Origin: Virgibacillus natechei
GTDB lineage: Bacteria > Bacillota > Bacilli > Bacillales > Amphibacillaceae
Assembly: GCF_026013645.1 (NCBI RefSeq)
Contig: NZ_CP110224.1
Span: 2,852,001 to 2,916,000 of the forward strand
Reading direction: 5' to 3'
DNA length: 64,000 nt
Both the position numbers and the translations under genes were made by a program. The notes under the pieces were generated by a model that saw only the letters and a program-made list of their open reading frames with translations, was not told the origin of the DNA and searched no databases. This document shows positions 25,794-34,707 of the stretch, piece by piece (positions within the stretch are counted from its first letter, which is position 1; each line of letters starts with the position of its first letter).

Positions 25794-25888
25794 TCCGAAA
25801 TTGTTATTAGGGGACTGCTTTAGCAATTATATGCTATACTATACCATTAGAAGAAGACTCTATCTCGATCTAAAAAGGAGACCTTCCC

Positions 25889-26254
25889 ATGGATAAACAT
25901 ATCGTGTTTTACGATGCAGAATGTCCCCTATGTCGAGCTGTAAAAGCTGTATTGCAAAAGCTTGACTGGCTGGGTAAAATCAACTGGGCACCTTTGCAAG
26001 AAGTCAACGAGGAGACAAGGGAAAGAATCAATCGTTACAAAAATATGTACGATGAAATTTATATGTACACTAGAGATAAGAAAGTTCTGACAGGCTATTA
26101 TACCATACGAAAAATTCTATTCCTTCTGCCCGTCACAATCCCTCTGGCCGTATTGATGCATCTGCCGTTCGCTAAAAATATTGGCGACCCCGCTTATCGC
26201 TTTATTTCGAAGCGACGGTATCGGTGGTTTGGACGCGTGCCGTATTCGCGATGA
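25889..26254 (+). CDS. Thiol-disulfide oxidoreductase, DCC family (DUF393)
   Basis: A 121-residue protein of the DCC family. The N-terminal motif FYDAECPLCRAV places the redox CxxC at Cys12/Cys15, preceded by the conserved Asp9. YKNMYDEIYMYTRD and YTIRKILFLLP follow as in family members, and the C terminus is RRYRWFGR. It is a thioredoxin-fold, cytoplasmic or membrane-associated protein with unknown partner. AAGGAG precedes the ATG by 8 bases. It is monocistronic. Confidence 0.83.
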   Translation: MDKHIVFYDAECPLCRAVKAVLQKLDWLGKINWAPLQEVNEETRERINRYKNMYDEIYMYTRDKKVLTGYYTIRKILFLLPVTIPLAVLMHLPFAKNIGDPAYRFISKRRYRWFGRVPYSR

Positions 26255-26297
26255 GTTTGGAGTAATGTCGCTTTACCGGGGTGAATTTTATCAAACG

Positions 26298-26347
26298 AAA
26301 ACTATTCGTCCCTATACAAAATTAAATGCACAGTAAACGAATAGTTT
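26298..26347 (-). terminator. Candidate terminator of the SAM-riboswitch operon
   Basis: AAAACTATTCGT (26298-26309) pairs with ACGAATAGTTT (26337-26347) across a 27-base loop. On the minus strand TTTTCGTTTG follows. It lies 115 bases after the symporter stop. Confidence 0.45.
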
Positions 26348-26461
26348 CTAGTTAACTTGCGATTTTTACCATTAAGCGGATGTTCAAAGTCACCACACGC
26401 AATGGAGAATTTATTTGTTAAACTGCTTTTAATTAGGTACCTTTTGGAAGCAACCTCCTCC

Positions 26462-27976
26462 TTATCTAGCGTGTCGCTTCAAATAATAGGTTTTCTTTTG
26501 TTTTTCTAAATACGGAGCCAGGACGCTGATGAATATCATGGCGGTATAGCCCAACAGCGAACTGTAAAACATTGCTTCAAACACCTGTTCATTAATCCCT
26601 GTTCCTACTAGAAAAATAAAACAAGTTGGCCCCAACACTACGGATGCCAATGCACCTGTACGATGCGCTTTTTTCCAAAAATAGCTTAGCGTAATGGGCG
26701 CCGCGATCCCACTTAGGATTGCTGAGGTGCCAATTTGAGCTAACAACGCCAGCGAATCTGGTCTATCAATAGACATGTATAACGAGACTCCACCAATAAC
26801 GATCAGTGAAATCCGTGACACACGTACGGATTTTTGATCCAAATTTTTTATAGAAGTATCTTTATTTTTGTAAAGAATCGGAACCACGAGCACTTTATAA
26901 AGATCGTTACCAATGCTTGTTGTCATGCCAAGATACAGACTATCTGTCGTGGATAAGATAGCTGAAACAATTCCTACAAGCAGCAATATTACTAGAATGG
27001 TAGGAAAAACCTCCATTATATAAGCTGGTACCGCACTGTCGGGAGTTGACAGATTTGGGACCGTAATACGTGCAGCCATACCGGCAAATACAGAAAACGT
27101 TGATAGTACAAATAAAGTTATTCCAGAAGACAACGTAAACTTACGTAAATCCTCTTTTTTCTCTACAGTTAGCACTTTATTCATCAGATGGGGAAGGAGA
27201 GCAAAACTGAATAACAGCCATTGAATGGATAAAATAGCAAATACACTGTGAAACGGGCCGTCCTGTGAAGTAGAAGCCAGCATACTTCCGTCGATTGCAC
27301 CCATCTGCGTTTGCAAGTTGCCTAAAACATTCCATCCCCCTCCAATGGACCATAACATTGAAATAAACAATAGAACGGAAATAACTGACATGACCATCCC
27401 TTGTATGCCATCCGTGATCAACTGTGCAAAAGCACCTCCCATACTCACGTATACAATAGTTATGGTTACTCCTATAATTATTCCCCACGTGTATGGAATC
27501 CCAATAATTGTTTCAAACATGGTCGCTAAACCAACATTTTGAGCAACAATGTAGTAAATGTTGAATAAAATCAACACAGCAACAATTACCTGTAATGCCT
27601 TACTTTGATATCGAATCCCCAGCCATTGTGGTAACGTGAGGCTACCTTCCTTTTTTTGCCCCTGCTCCCAGAACGTTTTGGCAAAAAGAAGCAAGCCTAT
27701 CCATGAGACACCAAAGCATCCCAGTGAATACCAAAGAACCGGTGCACCATATGTATATGCCCACCCAGGCACACCTATAAACAGATTTGCACTTGCATAG
27801 CTTGCCCCGAAACTGATTCCAACAATCCAGGGGCTCACCTTTCCTTTCGCGATAGCAAATCCTTTCATCGATTTGCTATGAACGGAACCTCGCTTTCCTA
27901 GCCAAGTCGTTAACAGAAAATATCCAAACAACGCTCCTAAAACTAGCCATGCTAATGTATTATTATCATCCAGCAT
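26462..27976 (-). CDS. Sodium:solute symporter (SSS family)
   Basis: A 504-residue transporter with about 13 membrane helices. The SSS signatures are visible: the ISFGASYASANLFIGVPGWAY segment in helices 1-2, and the sodium-site region VGIVSAILSTTDSLYLGMTTSIGNDLYK (about residues 322-350), split into shorter conserved blocks. It is the last gene of the SAM-riboswitch operon and probably imports an organosulfur compound or amino acid; the substrate is not deducible. Its ATG (27974-27976) overlaps the stop of a 34-residue membrane peptide in TGATG. The ribosome site GGCGGG lies inside that small gene. Confidence 0.88.
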   Translation of the reverse strand: MLDDNNTLAWLVLGALFGYFLLTTWLGKRGSVHSKSMKGFAIAKGKVSPWIVGISFGASYASANLFIGVPGWAYTYGAPVLWYSLGCFGVSWIGLLLFAKTFWEQGQKKEGSLTLPQWLGIRYQSKALQVIVAVLILFNIYYIVAQNVGLATMFETIIGIPYTWGIIIGVTITIVYVSMGGAFAQLITDGIQGMVMSVISVLLFISMLWSIGGGWNVLGNLQTQMGAIDGSMLASTSQDGPFHSVFAILSIQWLLFSFALLPHLMNKVLTVEKKEDLRKFTLSSGITLFVLSTFSVFAGMAARITVPNLSTPDSAVPAYIMEVFPTILVILLLVGIVSAILSTTDSLYLGMTTSIGNDLYKVLVVPILYKNKDTSIKNLDQKSVRVSRISLIVIGGVSLYMSIDRPDSLALLAQIGTSAILSGIAAPITLSYFWKKAHRTGALASVVLGPTCFIFLVGTGINEQVFEAMFYSSLLGYTAMIFISVLAPYLEKQKKTYYLKRHAR

Positions 27977-28080
27977 CAACTTTTCCCGCCTTTTTGTTTT
28001 TGTTTTGGGTAGATTTTATTCCATATTACCAATCCCACAAGCCAAAATATGACGATGGCAATCCAATAAACTGTAAACAT
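27976..28080 (-). CDS. Small symporter-associated membrane peptide (34 residues)
   Basis: A 34-codon gene too short for ordinary ORF tracks. ATG at 28078-28080 follows a strong GGAGG. The peptide is a single hydrophobic helix (YWIAIVIFWLVGLVIW) with a basic tail (KQKQKGGKS). Its TGA stop overlaps the symporter ATG by one base, so translation is coupled. Short one-helix accessory proteins are known beside several SSS symporters, and this is most likely such a subunit. A lone ribosome-loading leader peptide is the alternative. Confidence 0.82.
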   Translation of the reverse strand: MFTVYWIAIVIFWLVGLVIWNKIYPKQKQKGGKS

Positions 28081-28130
28081 AATATCCTCCATTTCTTACT
28101 GATTGGTAGACTCTAACTTTACCAATTATT

Positions 28131-29501
28131 TCATTGAACAACGCCAACCCTTTTCGCAGGATGATTATCCGGCAGATGGACATTTCCTTTTCCAAACATA
28201 TTTTCTCTTAAGGTCTTTCCTTCATATTCCTGTCGGTAGATACCCCGCTTCTGCAATTCAGGCACTACATGGTCAACAAACTCACGATAGGTACCTGGTG
28301 AATAGGCTTGGGCAATCGTAAACCCATCCACATCCCCTTCTTTCGACCACTCCTCCATACGATCCGCAATTTGTTCCGGCGTTCCGACAAATTTTACGGT
28401 ACCATTTCCTAGCCCATGATTTTTGACGGCTTCTCGTAGGGTCCATTTTTTATTCGGGTCTTTTGTATATAGATCCAAATTTCCCTGAACCGCCTCTGTG
28501 TCCATATCCTCAATGAATTGATCTGGATCATATTTGGAAAAATCAATCCCCGTATGACCCGATAGAAGTGATGCTGTACCTTCAAAGCTGACATGATTGG
28601 TCAAATCTTCATATTTCATATAAGCGTCTTCTTCCGTGGATCCAATAATCGGCAGAATCAACTGGGAAACGAGTACATCCTCAGGTTTCCTTCCCTGTTC
28701 CTGCGTTCGTTTTCGTATGTCTGCAACATATGCTTTCAACGCTTCTAGTGAATGATTTTTTGTGAAAACTGCTTCGGCATGTTTGGCCGCGAAATCTCTT
28801 CCTTTTGGCGAAGCTCCTGCCTGGAATAATACCGGCGTACGCTGTGGTGACGGCTCTACCAGATGCGGGCCTGGCACATTGAAAAACTCGCCTTCATGGT
28901 CGATCAAATGTACTTTATCCGGATCTGCAAAGGTATCCTTTTCTTTATCAGAAACAACGGCATCGTTTTCCCAGCTATGCTCCCATAATTTATAGACAAC
29001 ATTCAGAAATTCATCCGCACGGTCGTAGCGGAGCTCCTTAGGAAGACGGCTCGTAAGCCCCAGATTGACTGCTTCGCTTTCCAGATAGGATGTCACTACA
29101 TTCCATGCGACCCTCCCCCCAGTTAAATGGTCAAGCGTCGACAACTGACGTGCCAGTGCGTAAGGCTGTGCATATGTAGCGGAAATCGTAGGCGCAAAGC
29201 CCAGATTTTCCGTGACGGCTGCCATTGCGGAAATAGGAATTAATGGATCATGTGCTGGAAGCTGGACGGCATGCCGGGCAGCCGCATCATGACTTCCTCC
29301 GTATACGCTATAGGTCCCGAGTACATCCGCTATAAAGAGCGCATCAAATTTACCACGTTCTAAGATCTTGGCTGTTTCTGTCCAGTAAGCTAAACGGTTG
29401 TGATTTGCACCTTGATCCTTTTCATGCTTCCACAATCCCATGGAATGCGGGGAAGGTGAATTTTGAATAAATCCATTCAAATGAATTTGTTTTGTCATCA
29501 T
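28131..29501 (-). CDS. FMN-dependent monooxygenase, NtaA/SnaA/DmoA (SoxA) family
   Basis: A 456-residue luciferase-like monooxygenase of the long NtaA/SnaA/DmoA subfamily. The N-terminal SPHSMGLWKH, the FDALFIADV block, LDHLTGGRVAWNVVTSYL and VLFQAGASPKGRDFAAKHAEAVF are all diagnostic. It uses FMNH2 and O2 supplied by a separate reductase to oxidise C-S or N-containing substrates. B. subtilis relatives (YtnJ/CmoJ, YxeK) act in S-alkyl-cysteine salvage. The SAM riboswitch upstream points to sulfur scavenging. AAAGGAG precedes two adjacent ATGs; the first is used. No flavin reductase is seen in the window. Confidence 0.88.
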   Translation of the reverse strand: MMTKQIHLNGFIQNSPSPHSMGLWKHEKDQGANHNRLAYWTETAKILERGKFDALFIADVLGTYSVYGGSHDAAARHAVQLPAHDPLIPISAMAAVTENLGFAPTISATYAQPYALARQLSTLDHLTGGRVAWNVVTSYLESEAVNLGLTSRLPKELRYDRADEFLNVVYKLWEHSWENDAVVSDKEKDTFADPDKVHLIDHEGEFFNVPGPHLVEPSPQRTPVLFQAGASPKGRDFAAKHAEAVFTKNHSLEALKAYVADIRKRTQEQGRKPEDVLVSQLILPIIGSTEEDAYMKYEDLTNHVSFEGTASLLSGHTGIDFSKYDPDQFIEDMDTEAVQGNLDLYTKDPNKKWTLREAVKNHGLGNGTVKFVGTPEQIADRMEEWSKEGDVDGFTIAQAYSPGTYREFVDHVVPELQKRGIYRQEYEGKTLRENMFGKGNVHLPDNHPAKRVGVVQ

Positions 29502-29546
29502 GCAAAACTCCTTTTTACTCGTTTTTGTTTCAGGCTAGTAGAAACG

Positions 29547-30215
29547 TTATTTCTCATCGTAAGCATTTAGTGCGTTGACGCTATGTGCAAAGGCAGATCC
29601 GGCTTTTAACGCAACTGCCACAAAAATGGCTTCAGAGATTTCTTCCAGACTCGCGCCTGTTTTCTTCGCGTTTTTCGTATGCAGGTCGATGCAATAGGCA
29701 CAACCTGTCGCATGAGCGGACGCTACTGCTATCAGTTCGTTTTCCTTTTCCGTCAACTTCCCGGCTTTGATTGCCTTTTGGTCAAAATTCGCAAACGCCT
29801 TGAATGTTTCCCCGTTCAATTCGCCAAATTCCTTCAGGCGGTTAAAGTAGGAAGCTTTATATAATTCATCATCGCCTTGTCCATCAAACGCATTCAATGC
29901 ATTAACGCCATGAGCAGCTGCTGAACCTGCTTTCAATGCCGTTGCAACGAAAATAGCTTCGCTCACTTCTTCTTTATCAGCTTCATTTTTCTTCGCATTC
30001 CCAACATGCAGATCGATGCAATACGGGCATCCGGTAATGTGCGCGACTGCTATTGCAATCAATTCCTTCAATTTGACGGATAATTCCCCGTCCGCCAATG
30101 CCTTGTCATTAAAGGCGAAAAAGGTCTCAAACGCCTCCGGTGCATACTCCTTCAATTCCGTAACCCGACCAAAATAAGATTTCTTATATAAGCTTTCTGT
30201 GTTTGTTATACCCAA
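29547..30215 (-). CDS. Tandem AhpD-like / carboxymuconolactone decarboxylase-family protein
   Basis: A 222-residue protein made of two similar domains of about 105 residues. Each has the AhpD redox motif H-x3-C-x2-C-x3-H: AHITGCPYCIDLH and AHATGCAYCIDLH. Most AhpD-like proteins have one domain, so this is an internal duplication or fusion. A peroxidase or redox-partner role for the neighbouring flavin monooxygenase is plausible. The TTG start at 30213-30215 is chosen because AGGAGGAG lies 6 bases upstream; the open frame to 30278 runs through that site. It is the first gene of the SAM-riboswitch operon, 45 bases from the monooxygenase. Confidence 0.85.
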   Translation of the reverse strand: MGITNTESLYKKSYFGRVTELKEYAPEAFETFFAFNDKALADGELSVKLKELIAIAVAHITGCPYCIDLHVGNAKKNEADKEEVSEAIFVATALKAGSAAAHGVNALNAFDGQGDDELYKASYFNRLKEFGELNGETFKAFANFDQKAIKAGKLTEKENELIAVASAHATGCAYCIDLHTKNAKKTGASLEEISEAIFVAVALKAGSAFAHSVNALNAYDEK

Positions 30216-30369
30216 TGTTTTCTCCTCCTGAAATTTAATAGTTTTTTTAAATGGTAGATCCGTACTGTTCTTGAGCACACCTCCTACAATTAATATGAAT
30301 TTTCTTATGCGTTTACTTGGTTTAAGGGATAGATGTACGAAGAATTCATCTTGTACTTATTTTAAAGCC

Positions 30370-30398
30370 AAAAAACCTCTCCCGATGAGGAAGAGGTT
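30370..30398 (-). terminator. Riboswitch expression-platform terminator
   Basis: On the minus strand AACCTCTTCC pairs with GGGAGAGGTT around a short loop and is followed by TTTTTT. It lies directly after the SAM-I aptamer and 155 bases before the first gene, as expected for transcription attenuation when SAM is high. Confidence 0.9.
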
Positions 30399-30413
30399 AA
30401 ATTTCTACACAAT

Positions 30414-30522
30414 TCTCATCTTTCAAGCGAATGCTTGCTGGAATTAGCACCTAGTTACTTATGTTGAACATAACGGTTGCTGCGGGATCACAGGACCAGT
30501 TCCTCCCCCGACTCTTGATAAG
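30414..30522 (-). promoter_or_regulatory. SAM-I (S-box) riboswitch
   Basis: Read on the minus strand the aptamer has all S-box blocks in order: CTTATCAAGAG, GGGGGAGGAACTGG, CCTGTGATCCCGCAGCAACC, GGTGCTAATTCCAGCA and AAAGATGAGA closing P1. A terminator follows at once. SAM binding should switch off the downstream AhpD-like, monooxygenase, small-peptide and symporter genes. This ties them to methionine/cysteine metabolism. Confidence 0.96.
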
Positions 30523-30698
30523 GAAATATCATATTTAATTTTTAAGATTTCTATACATCATATCGGACACTGAAAAAACTGTCAAGAAAGAATTATGTGT
30601 TTTTTACGATTAATGGGCATAATAAGAAAAATAATTCAAACGACCTAATTGTCAAATTATATACGAATTTAGGCACTCTTTTGCTACGAAAACTGCTG

Positions 30699-32114
30699 TT
30701 ATTTGTGTTTCACTACACGATCAATCTCACTCCTCATATTCTGATCAGCATTTTCTTTGCCATACTTAGAAATAGAGAAGTTATAGAGGATGATACCTAA
30801 GATGACCCATGCAATTATAATAACCCACTCATAAGGCCAAAGAAGTGCTGACGGCATTCCAGGCATATAAAGTAACGTTACGCCACCCGCCATGAATACG
30901 GCAAGCCAGCCAATGACCGTACCACCTCGGACTCGGAAGGGACGTTTCATGTCTGGATCTTTTTTACGTAAAATAATAAAGGATATTGCGACCATTAACC
31001 ATGCTACTACCAGTCCAATTCCACCCGCATCAACCAACCATACAAGCGCTGGGCGTCCGAATAAAGGAGCAATCGTAGTCAAAGCAGCGATCAATAGAAT
31101 TGCTTTATATGGTGTATTATATTTCGGATGCAACTCTCCCAACGATTTAGGAAGCATACCCGCTCTAGCAAGTGCATAAATCGCACGGCTACCCCCAACA
31201 TAGAAACCAATCCAGCTTGTCAATATCCCGCCAATACCACCTAATACAAGAATGTTTCCCATCAACTGACTGTTGCCAAAAGCGGTTACCATTGCATCGG
31301 CTGTCACGAGTTCAGAATTATGAAGTGCAGCAGGTTCCATCACACGTGAAACACCAAATATGACTGCTATATACCATAAAACGGCAAGCACAACGGAGAC
31401 AATTAATAGCTGTCCAATTCTTTTCCTGGGTAAATTAATTTCCTCTGCAGCTTGCGGAATGACATCGAATCCCACAAACATAAACGGTGTCATAATCACG
31501 ACTGTTAACATTCCTGCCATTCCATTTACAAATAATGGCTCCATCGTTTGCATACTTCCAGCAGCTGTACTACCTGTGATCAATAGTAAACCAGCTATAA
31601 TAATTAATAGAGTGAAAATAAACGTAATGGCTGTGGACAGCTTAATTCCACGATAATTAATCCAAGCAATAAGAATAGAGCCTAGTATACCGACACCCGC
31701 CCAAGTGACCGTAACATCCCACCCTGCTACTGTGTATAAATAACCCTGACTATAATTCGGGATCAAATATTCAAAAACAGTTGGCAGTGCTACCGCTTCA
31801 AAAGCTATAACCGATACATAGCCTAGTACAATCGCCCATGTTGCGATGAACGAGGCAACCCTGCCCATGGCTTTATACGTATAGACATGTTCTCCCCCTG
31901 CAAGTGGAAGTGCAGAAGCTAACTCCGCATATGTGAGGCCTACCAATATAACGAGAATCCCACCAATCACAAAAGCTAGGATAGCCCCTAATGAACCAGC
32001 CTCTGTTATCCATAGTCCGGTTGTTACAACCCAGCCCCAACCAATCATTGCACCAAATGCAAGCGCTAGTGTATCCTTTCTTCCCAATATTTTCTTTAAT
32101 TTTTGATCGCTCAT
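30699..32114 (-). CDS. APC-family amino acid permease
   Basis: A 471-residue permease with about 12 membrane helices. The helix-1 motif is FGAMIGWGWVVTTGLWITEAG, and ALPLAGGEHVYTYKAMG follows in helix 2, the pattern of APC-superfamily amino-acid/polyamine exchangers. The substrate is unknown. GGGAGG lies before the ATG. It is separated from the SAM-riboswitch operon by about 175 bases and has a hairpin upstream (32390-32432). No regulator is adjacent. Confidence 0.86.
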   Translation of the reverse strand: MSDQKLKKILGRKDTLALAFGAMIGWGWVVTTGLWITEAGSLGAILAFVIGGILVILVGLTYAELASALPLAGGEHVYTYKAMGRVASFIATWAIVLGYVSVIAFEAVALPTVFEYLIPNYSQGYLYTVAGWDVTVTWAGVGILGSILIAWINYRGIKLSTAITFIFTLLIIIAGLLLITGSTAAGSMQTMEPLFVNGMAGMLTVVIMTPFMFVGFDVIPQAAEEINLPRKRIGQLLIVSVVLAVLWYIAVIFGVSRVMEPAALHNSELVTADAMVTAFGNSQLMGNILVLGGIGGILTSWIGFYVGGSRAIYALARAGMLPKSLGELHPKYNTPYKAILLIAALTTIAPLFGRPALVWLVDAGGIGLVVAWLMVAISFIILRKKDPDMKRPFRVRGGTVIGWLAVFMAGGVTLLYMPGMPSALLWPYEWVIIIAWVILGIILYNFSISKYGKENADQNMRSEIDRVVKHK

Positions 32115-32269
32115 TTATTTACCTCCCATTCAGATTAATGAATTTCGATTAATAAAAAGCCTGATCAACTTTACACCACCTCATTTTTATTATTTTCAGT
32201 TTCACCCTATAGAAAAGTGTATTAAGAATGAAGCATGAAAATGTTTTATTTATCAGATAAGTATGAAAA

Positions 32270-32338
32270 TAATCCCCCACTCTTTAAGTGCAGCCTTTGA
32301 CTTACTCCTCACTGTTTCCGCAAAGCCAAGTTTTCTAA
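32270..32338 (-). repeat. Degenerate family A repeat copy
   Basis: On the minus strand TTAGAAAACTTGGC opens the copy, and GGCTGCACTTA closes the first half as in the family. The stem 1 arms are weak (GGCTTTG with CAAAGGC, one mismatch). A further scrap, GCATTCGCCAAGTCTTTA, is on the plus strand at 32574-32591. The interval 32115-32688 contains no credible gene. Confidence 0.45.
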
Positions 32339-32382
32339 TCCGAGCCCTTCAAAGACATTTTCAAAGACATTTTCAAAGGCAA

Positions 32383-32432
32383 AAAAACAGATTTATAGAC
32401 TGAAGTATCGTACTTCCATCTATAAATCTGGT
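32383..32432 (-). terminator. Strong minus-strand terminator upstream of the APC permease
   Basis: CAGATTTATAGA pairs perfectly with TCTATAAATCTG, with an inner GAAGTA/TACTTC stem. On the minus strand TTTTTTTGCC follows. It ends readthrough from the czcD operon, about 260 bases past its stop, or acts as an attenuator of the permease. Confidence 0.8.
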
Positions 32433-32688
32433 GAGTTTAATCTGTAATTCTGTTTTTTGATTTGGCCTGGGAAATCTTTTTGCGGACCTGCAAATGATCC
32501 AATTTATAGCCGTTATTACCCGGGAAATAATTATCAAATCATGTCAGTTCTTGGATTTTTCATTAGAAGAATTGCATTCGCCAAGTCTTTAAGCATGAAG
32601 CGGCACCATGTTAGTTTCCAATCTACTTAGAAAACAAACGAAATGTACAGAAGATCTTTTCAGACCTTCTGTGACAGCTTTTATGCAA

Positions 32689-33582
32689 TCAATGGCACCT
32701 CGTTTTACATTCCCAATCGGTCCCCTCTATTTGAATCGTGGCGTGAGAAAGGTTGAATTTTTCCTGCAAAAGATTCGTCGACTTCCGTAATAGTTCATCT
32801 CGATTTGTTTCTGTATCAACGACAAGGTGTCCACTGAATGCGGGGAAGTCTGACGTGATGGACCAAACGTGAAGATCATGAACCGCTAGGACATTTGGAA
32901 GTGTCAGCAATTGTTCTTCAATACGTGCTAAAGAAATGCTCGCTGGTTTGCCTTCCATCAGTACATGGATGGCATTTTTCGAGATGCGAAACCCTGTAAA
33001 AAGGATGATCAGGGATACGATCATACTTATAATTGGGTCGGCGTACATCCAGTCAAAGAAGATCATAAGAAGTCCAGATATAAGAACGCCAATCGTACTG
33101 AGAATATCTCCCAGAACGTGGAGAAATGCCCCTTGTATGTTTAAGTTTCCTTTCACATCGCCCCCGTGCAGGAAAACCCCGGCGATTATCAGATTGATGA
33201 CGATTGCAATGCTTGCTGTGATAAGAACCCCACCCCCTGCTACTTCCGGAGGTGAAATGAAACGTTCCATAGCGTGCCAGATGACAAAAGCAGAAATCCC
33301 AATAAGAATAACGCCATTCGCAAGAGCTGCAAGAATCTCAATTCGCTTGTATCCGAACGTCTTACTTTTACTTGCCGCACGTTCTCCAAATTTAAACGCT
33401 AAAAGTGCGAGACCAATCGCAAAGAAATCACTTAACATATGCGTGGCATCAGCGAGCAATGCTAAGCTATTCGTTAAGATGCCGCCAATCACTTCTATGC
33501 TCATTAGTATGGCAATGAGTACGAGAGCGATTAACAGTACTTTTTTGTTACCCGTGTGATGATGGTGATGGTCGTGTGACAT
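32689..33582 (-). CDS. czcD: Cation diffusion facilitator (Zn/Cd/Co efflux), CzcD-like
   Basis: A 297-residue CDF transporter. It has a His-rich N terminus (HDHHHHH), six membrane helices with the metal-site ligands in ADATHMLSDFFAIG (helix 2) and FLHVLGDILSTIG (helix 5), and a cytoplasmic ferredoxin-like domain from about residue 210 (VHDLHVWSITSD). It exports Zn2+ or Cd2+ in exchange for H+/K+. It lies 11 bases after the ArsR-type regulator gene, as in B. subtilis czcD-type operons. The ribosome site is AGGAGGG. Confidence 0.92.
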   Translation of the reverse strand: MSHDHHHHHTGNKKVLLIALVLIAILMSIEVIGGILTNSLALLADATHMLSDFFAIGLALLAFKFGERAASKSKTFGYKRIEILAALANGVILIGISAFVIWHAMERFISPPEVAGGGVLITASIAIVINLIIAGVFLHGGDVKGNLNIQGAFLHVLGDILSTIGVLISGLLMIFFDWMYADPIISMIVSLIILFTGFRISKNAIHVLMEGKPASISLARIEEQLLTLPNVLAVHDLHVWSITSDFPAFSGHLVVDTETNRDELLRKSTNLLQEKFNLSHATIQIEGTDWECKTRCH

Positions 33583-33593
33583 GTAAAACCCTC

Positions 33594-33884
33594 CTATTCA
33601 TGTCTCGCATGGTTAATCATTTGCTCTAACACCTCAAGAACGTGCTCATCCTCTGGGGAATAATATATCGAGGTCCCTTCTCTTCTAGACTTTACAAGTC
33701 GCAAGTTTTTTAAAAAACGCAACTGATGCGACACCGTCGACTGACCGAGCGACAACTGCTCAACAATCGTATTCACCGAACACTCGCCCTCAGAAAGTAA
33801 ATGCAAAATACGAATTCGCGTCGGATCAGACAACGCTTTAAATGTCTGTGATACAAGGAAAACCGTCTCTTCATCTAGTTTCAA
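33594..33884 (-). CDS. czrA: ArsR/SmtB-family metal sensor, CzrA-like
   Basis: A 96-residue winged-helix repressor. The recognition segment is [22 protein letters not shown]. The C-terminal alpha-5 zinc site D-x-H-x9-H-x2-H is present in [18 protein letters not shown], characteristic of CzrA/SmtB zinc/cobalt sensors rather than ArsR or CadC. It is expected to repress its own operon with czcD until Zn/Co rises. The TTG at 33882-33884 is chosen because GGTGGAGG lies 5 bases upstream; the GTG at 33896 lacks a ribosome site. Confidence 0.9.
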   Translation of the reverse strand: MKLDEETVFLVSQTFKALSDPTRIRILHLLSEGECSVNTIVEQLSLGQSTVSHQLRFLKNLRLVKSRREGTSIYYSPEDEHVLEVLEQMINHARHE

Positions 33885-33901
33885 AATATCCTCCACCTTA
33901 C

Positions 33902-33917
33902 ATGATTAGTTGATCAT
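33902..33917. promoter_or_regulatory. Candidate CzrA operator palindrome
   Basis: ATGAT-TAGTTG-ATCAT forms an inverted repeat immediately upstream of the czrA ribosome site. A/T-rich inverted repeats at this position are typical ArsR/SmtB operators. Binding is inferred. Confidence 0.45.
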
Positions 33918-34022
33918 ATATTAACACAATATAAATCATAACGAAAGCAATAAAGGATAGTAAAACATGAACCGGTTCAGTTTCAAGGGAGAAAAGTGCT
34001 AATAACAGTATAAATAGTAAGC

Positions 34023-34053
34023 AAAAAAGCACAGATTATTTCTGTGCTTTTTT
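34023..34053. terminator. Bidirectional terminator
   Basis: AAAAAAGCACAGA pairs with TCTGTGCTTTTTT around a very short loop. It lies 45 bases after the transglutaminase-like gene stop (minus strand). Confidence 0.85.
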
Positions 34054-34098
34054 AAAGGTAAAATTATTTCTTCTATAATTGCGCCCTTAACAGAACAA

Positions 34099-34707
34099 CT
34101 ATAAATATTCTGGCAAATGATGCTTATACATTTCGACCGCATCTGTATGCTCTTTTAAAACGGCAAGTGTTTTTGGGTGTGGTTTTGCGTAAATGATCGG
34201 GTAATCTTTTTCATCTTTATCTTCATCAGTCCTAAAAGCTAACAATTCTTCATCAGTTGAAAATTGAGCATCAATTCCTTTTTTATTTCCACGAGCATCT
34301 ACTCGAATCCATTTATTAAGCGTTTTTAGAAAAATGGCATTTAGAGCATGGATACAATAACCCTTTTCGGGTGTATCAAAGAGCATTAAGCGTTGATAAC
34401 AAAAGCCCGTTGGAATATTTTGCGAACGTAACAAAGCAGCAAGTAAATGGGACTTTGCATAACAAATACCTTCATTATAAGCCAAGGTATCTGAAGCTTC
34501 ACAAGTAACCCTGGTGCCTTGAATATCCCACGAATGAAGGATTTCATCTCTGACAAATTCGAACGCAATCTTAGCTTTCTCTACTTCTGTTTGAGAACGA
34601 TCAAAAAGTTCAGCAATTTTCTTCTGAACGATTGGTTGGGAATAGTTAACCTCATTGGAGTCAAGTAAATAGTCATTCATTTCCTCAGACTCACAAACCA
34701 TATTCAT
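34099..34707 (-). CDS. Transglutaminase-like cysteine protease-fold protein
   Basis: A 202-residue protein with the transglutaminase-core catalytic triad in order: Cys in EGICYAKSHLLAALLR, His in YCIHALNAIF and Asp in WIRVDARGNK. No signal peptide, so it is probably cytoplasmic. Proteins of this type act as peptidases, amidases or transamidases; the substrate is unknown. GGAGGG precedes the ATG by 9 bases. It is monocistronic, with a strong terminator. Confidence 0.82.
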   Translation of the reverse strand: MNMVCESEEMNDYLLDSNEVNYSQPIVQKKIAELFDRSQTEVEKAKIAFEFVRDEILHSWDIQGTRVTCEASDTLAYNEGICYAKSHLLAALLRSQNIPTGFCYQRLMLFDTPEKGYCIHALNAIFLKTLNKWIRVDARGNKKGIDAQFSTDEELLAFRTDEDKDEKDYPIIYAKPHPKTLAVLKEHTDAVEMYKHHLPEYL

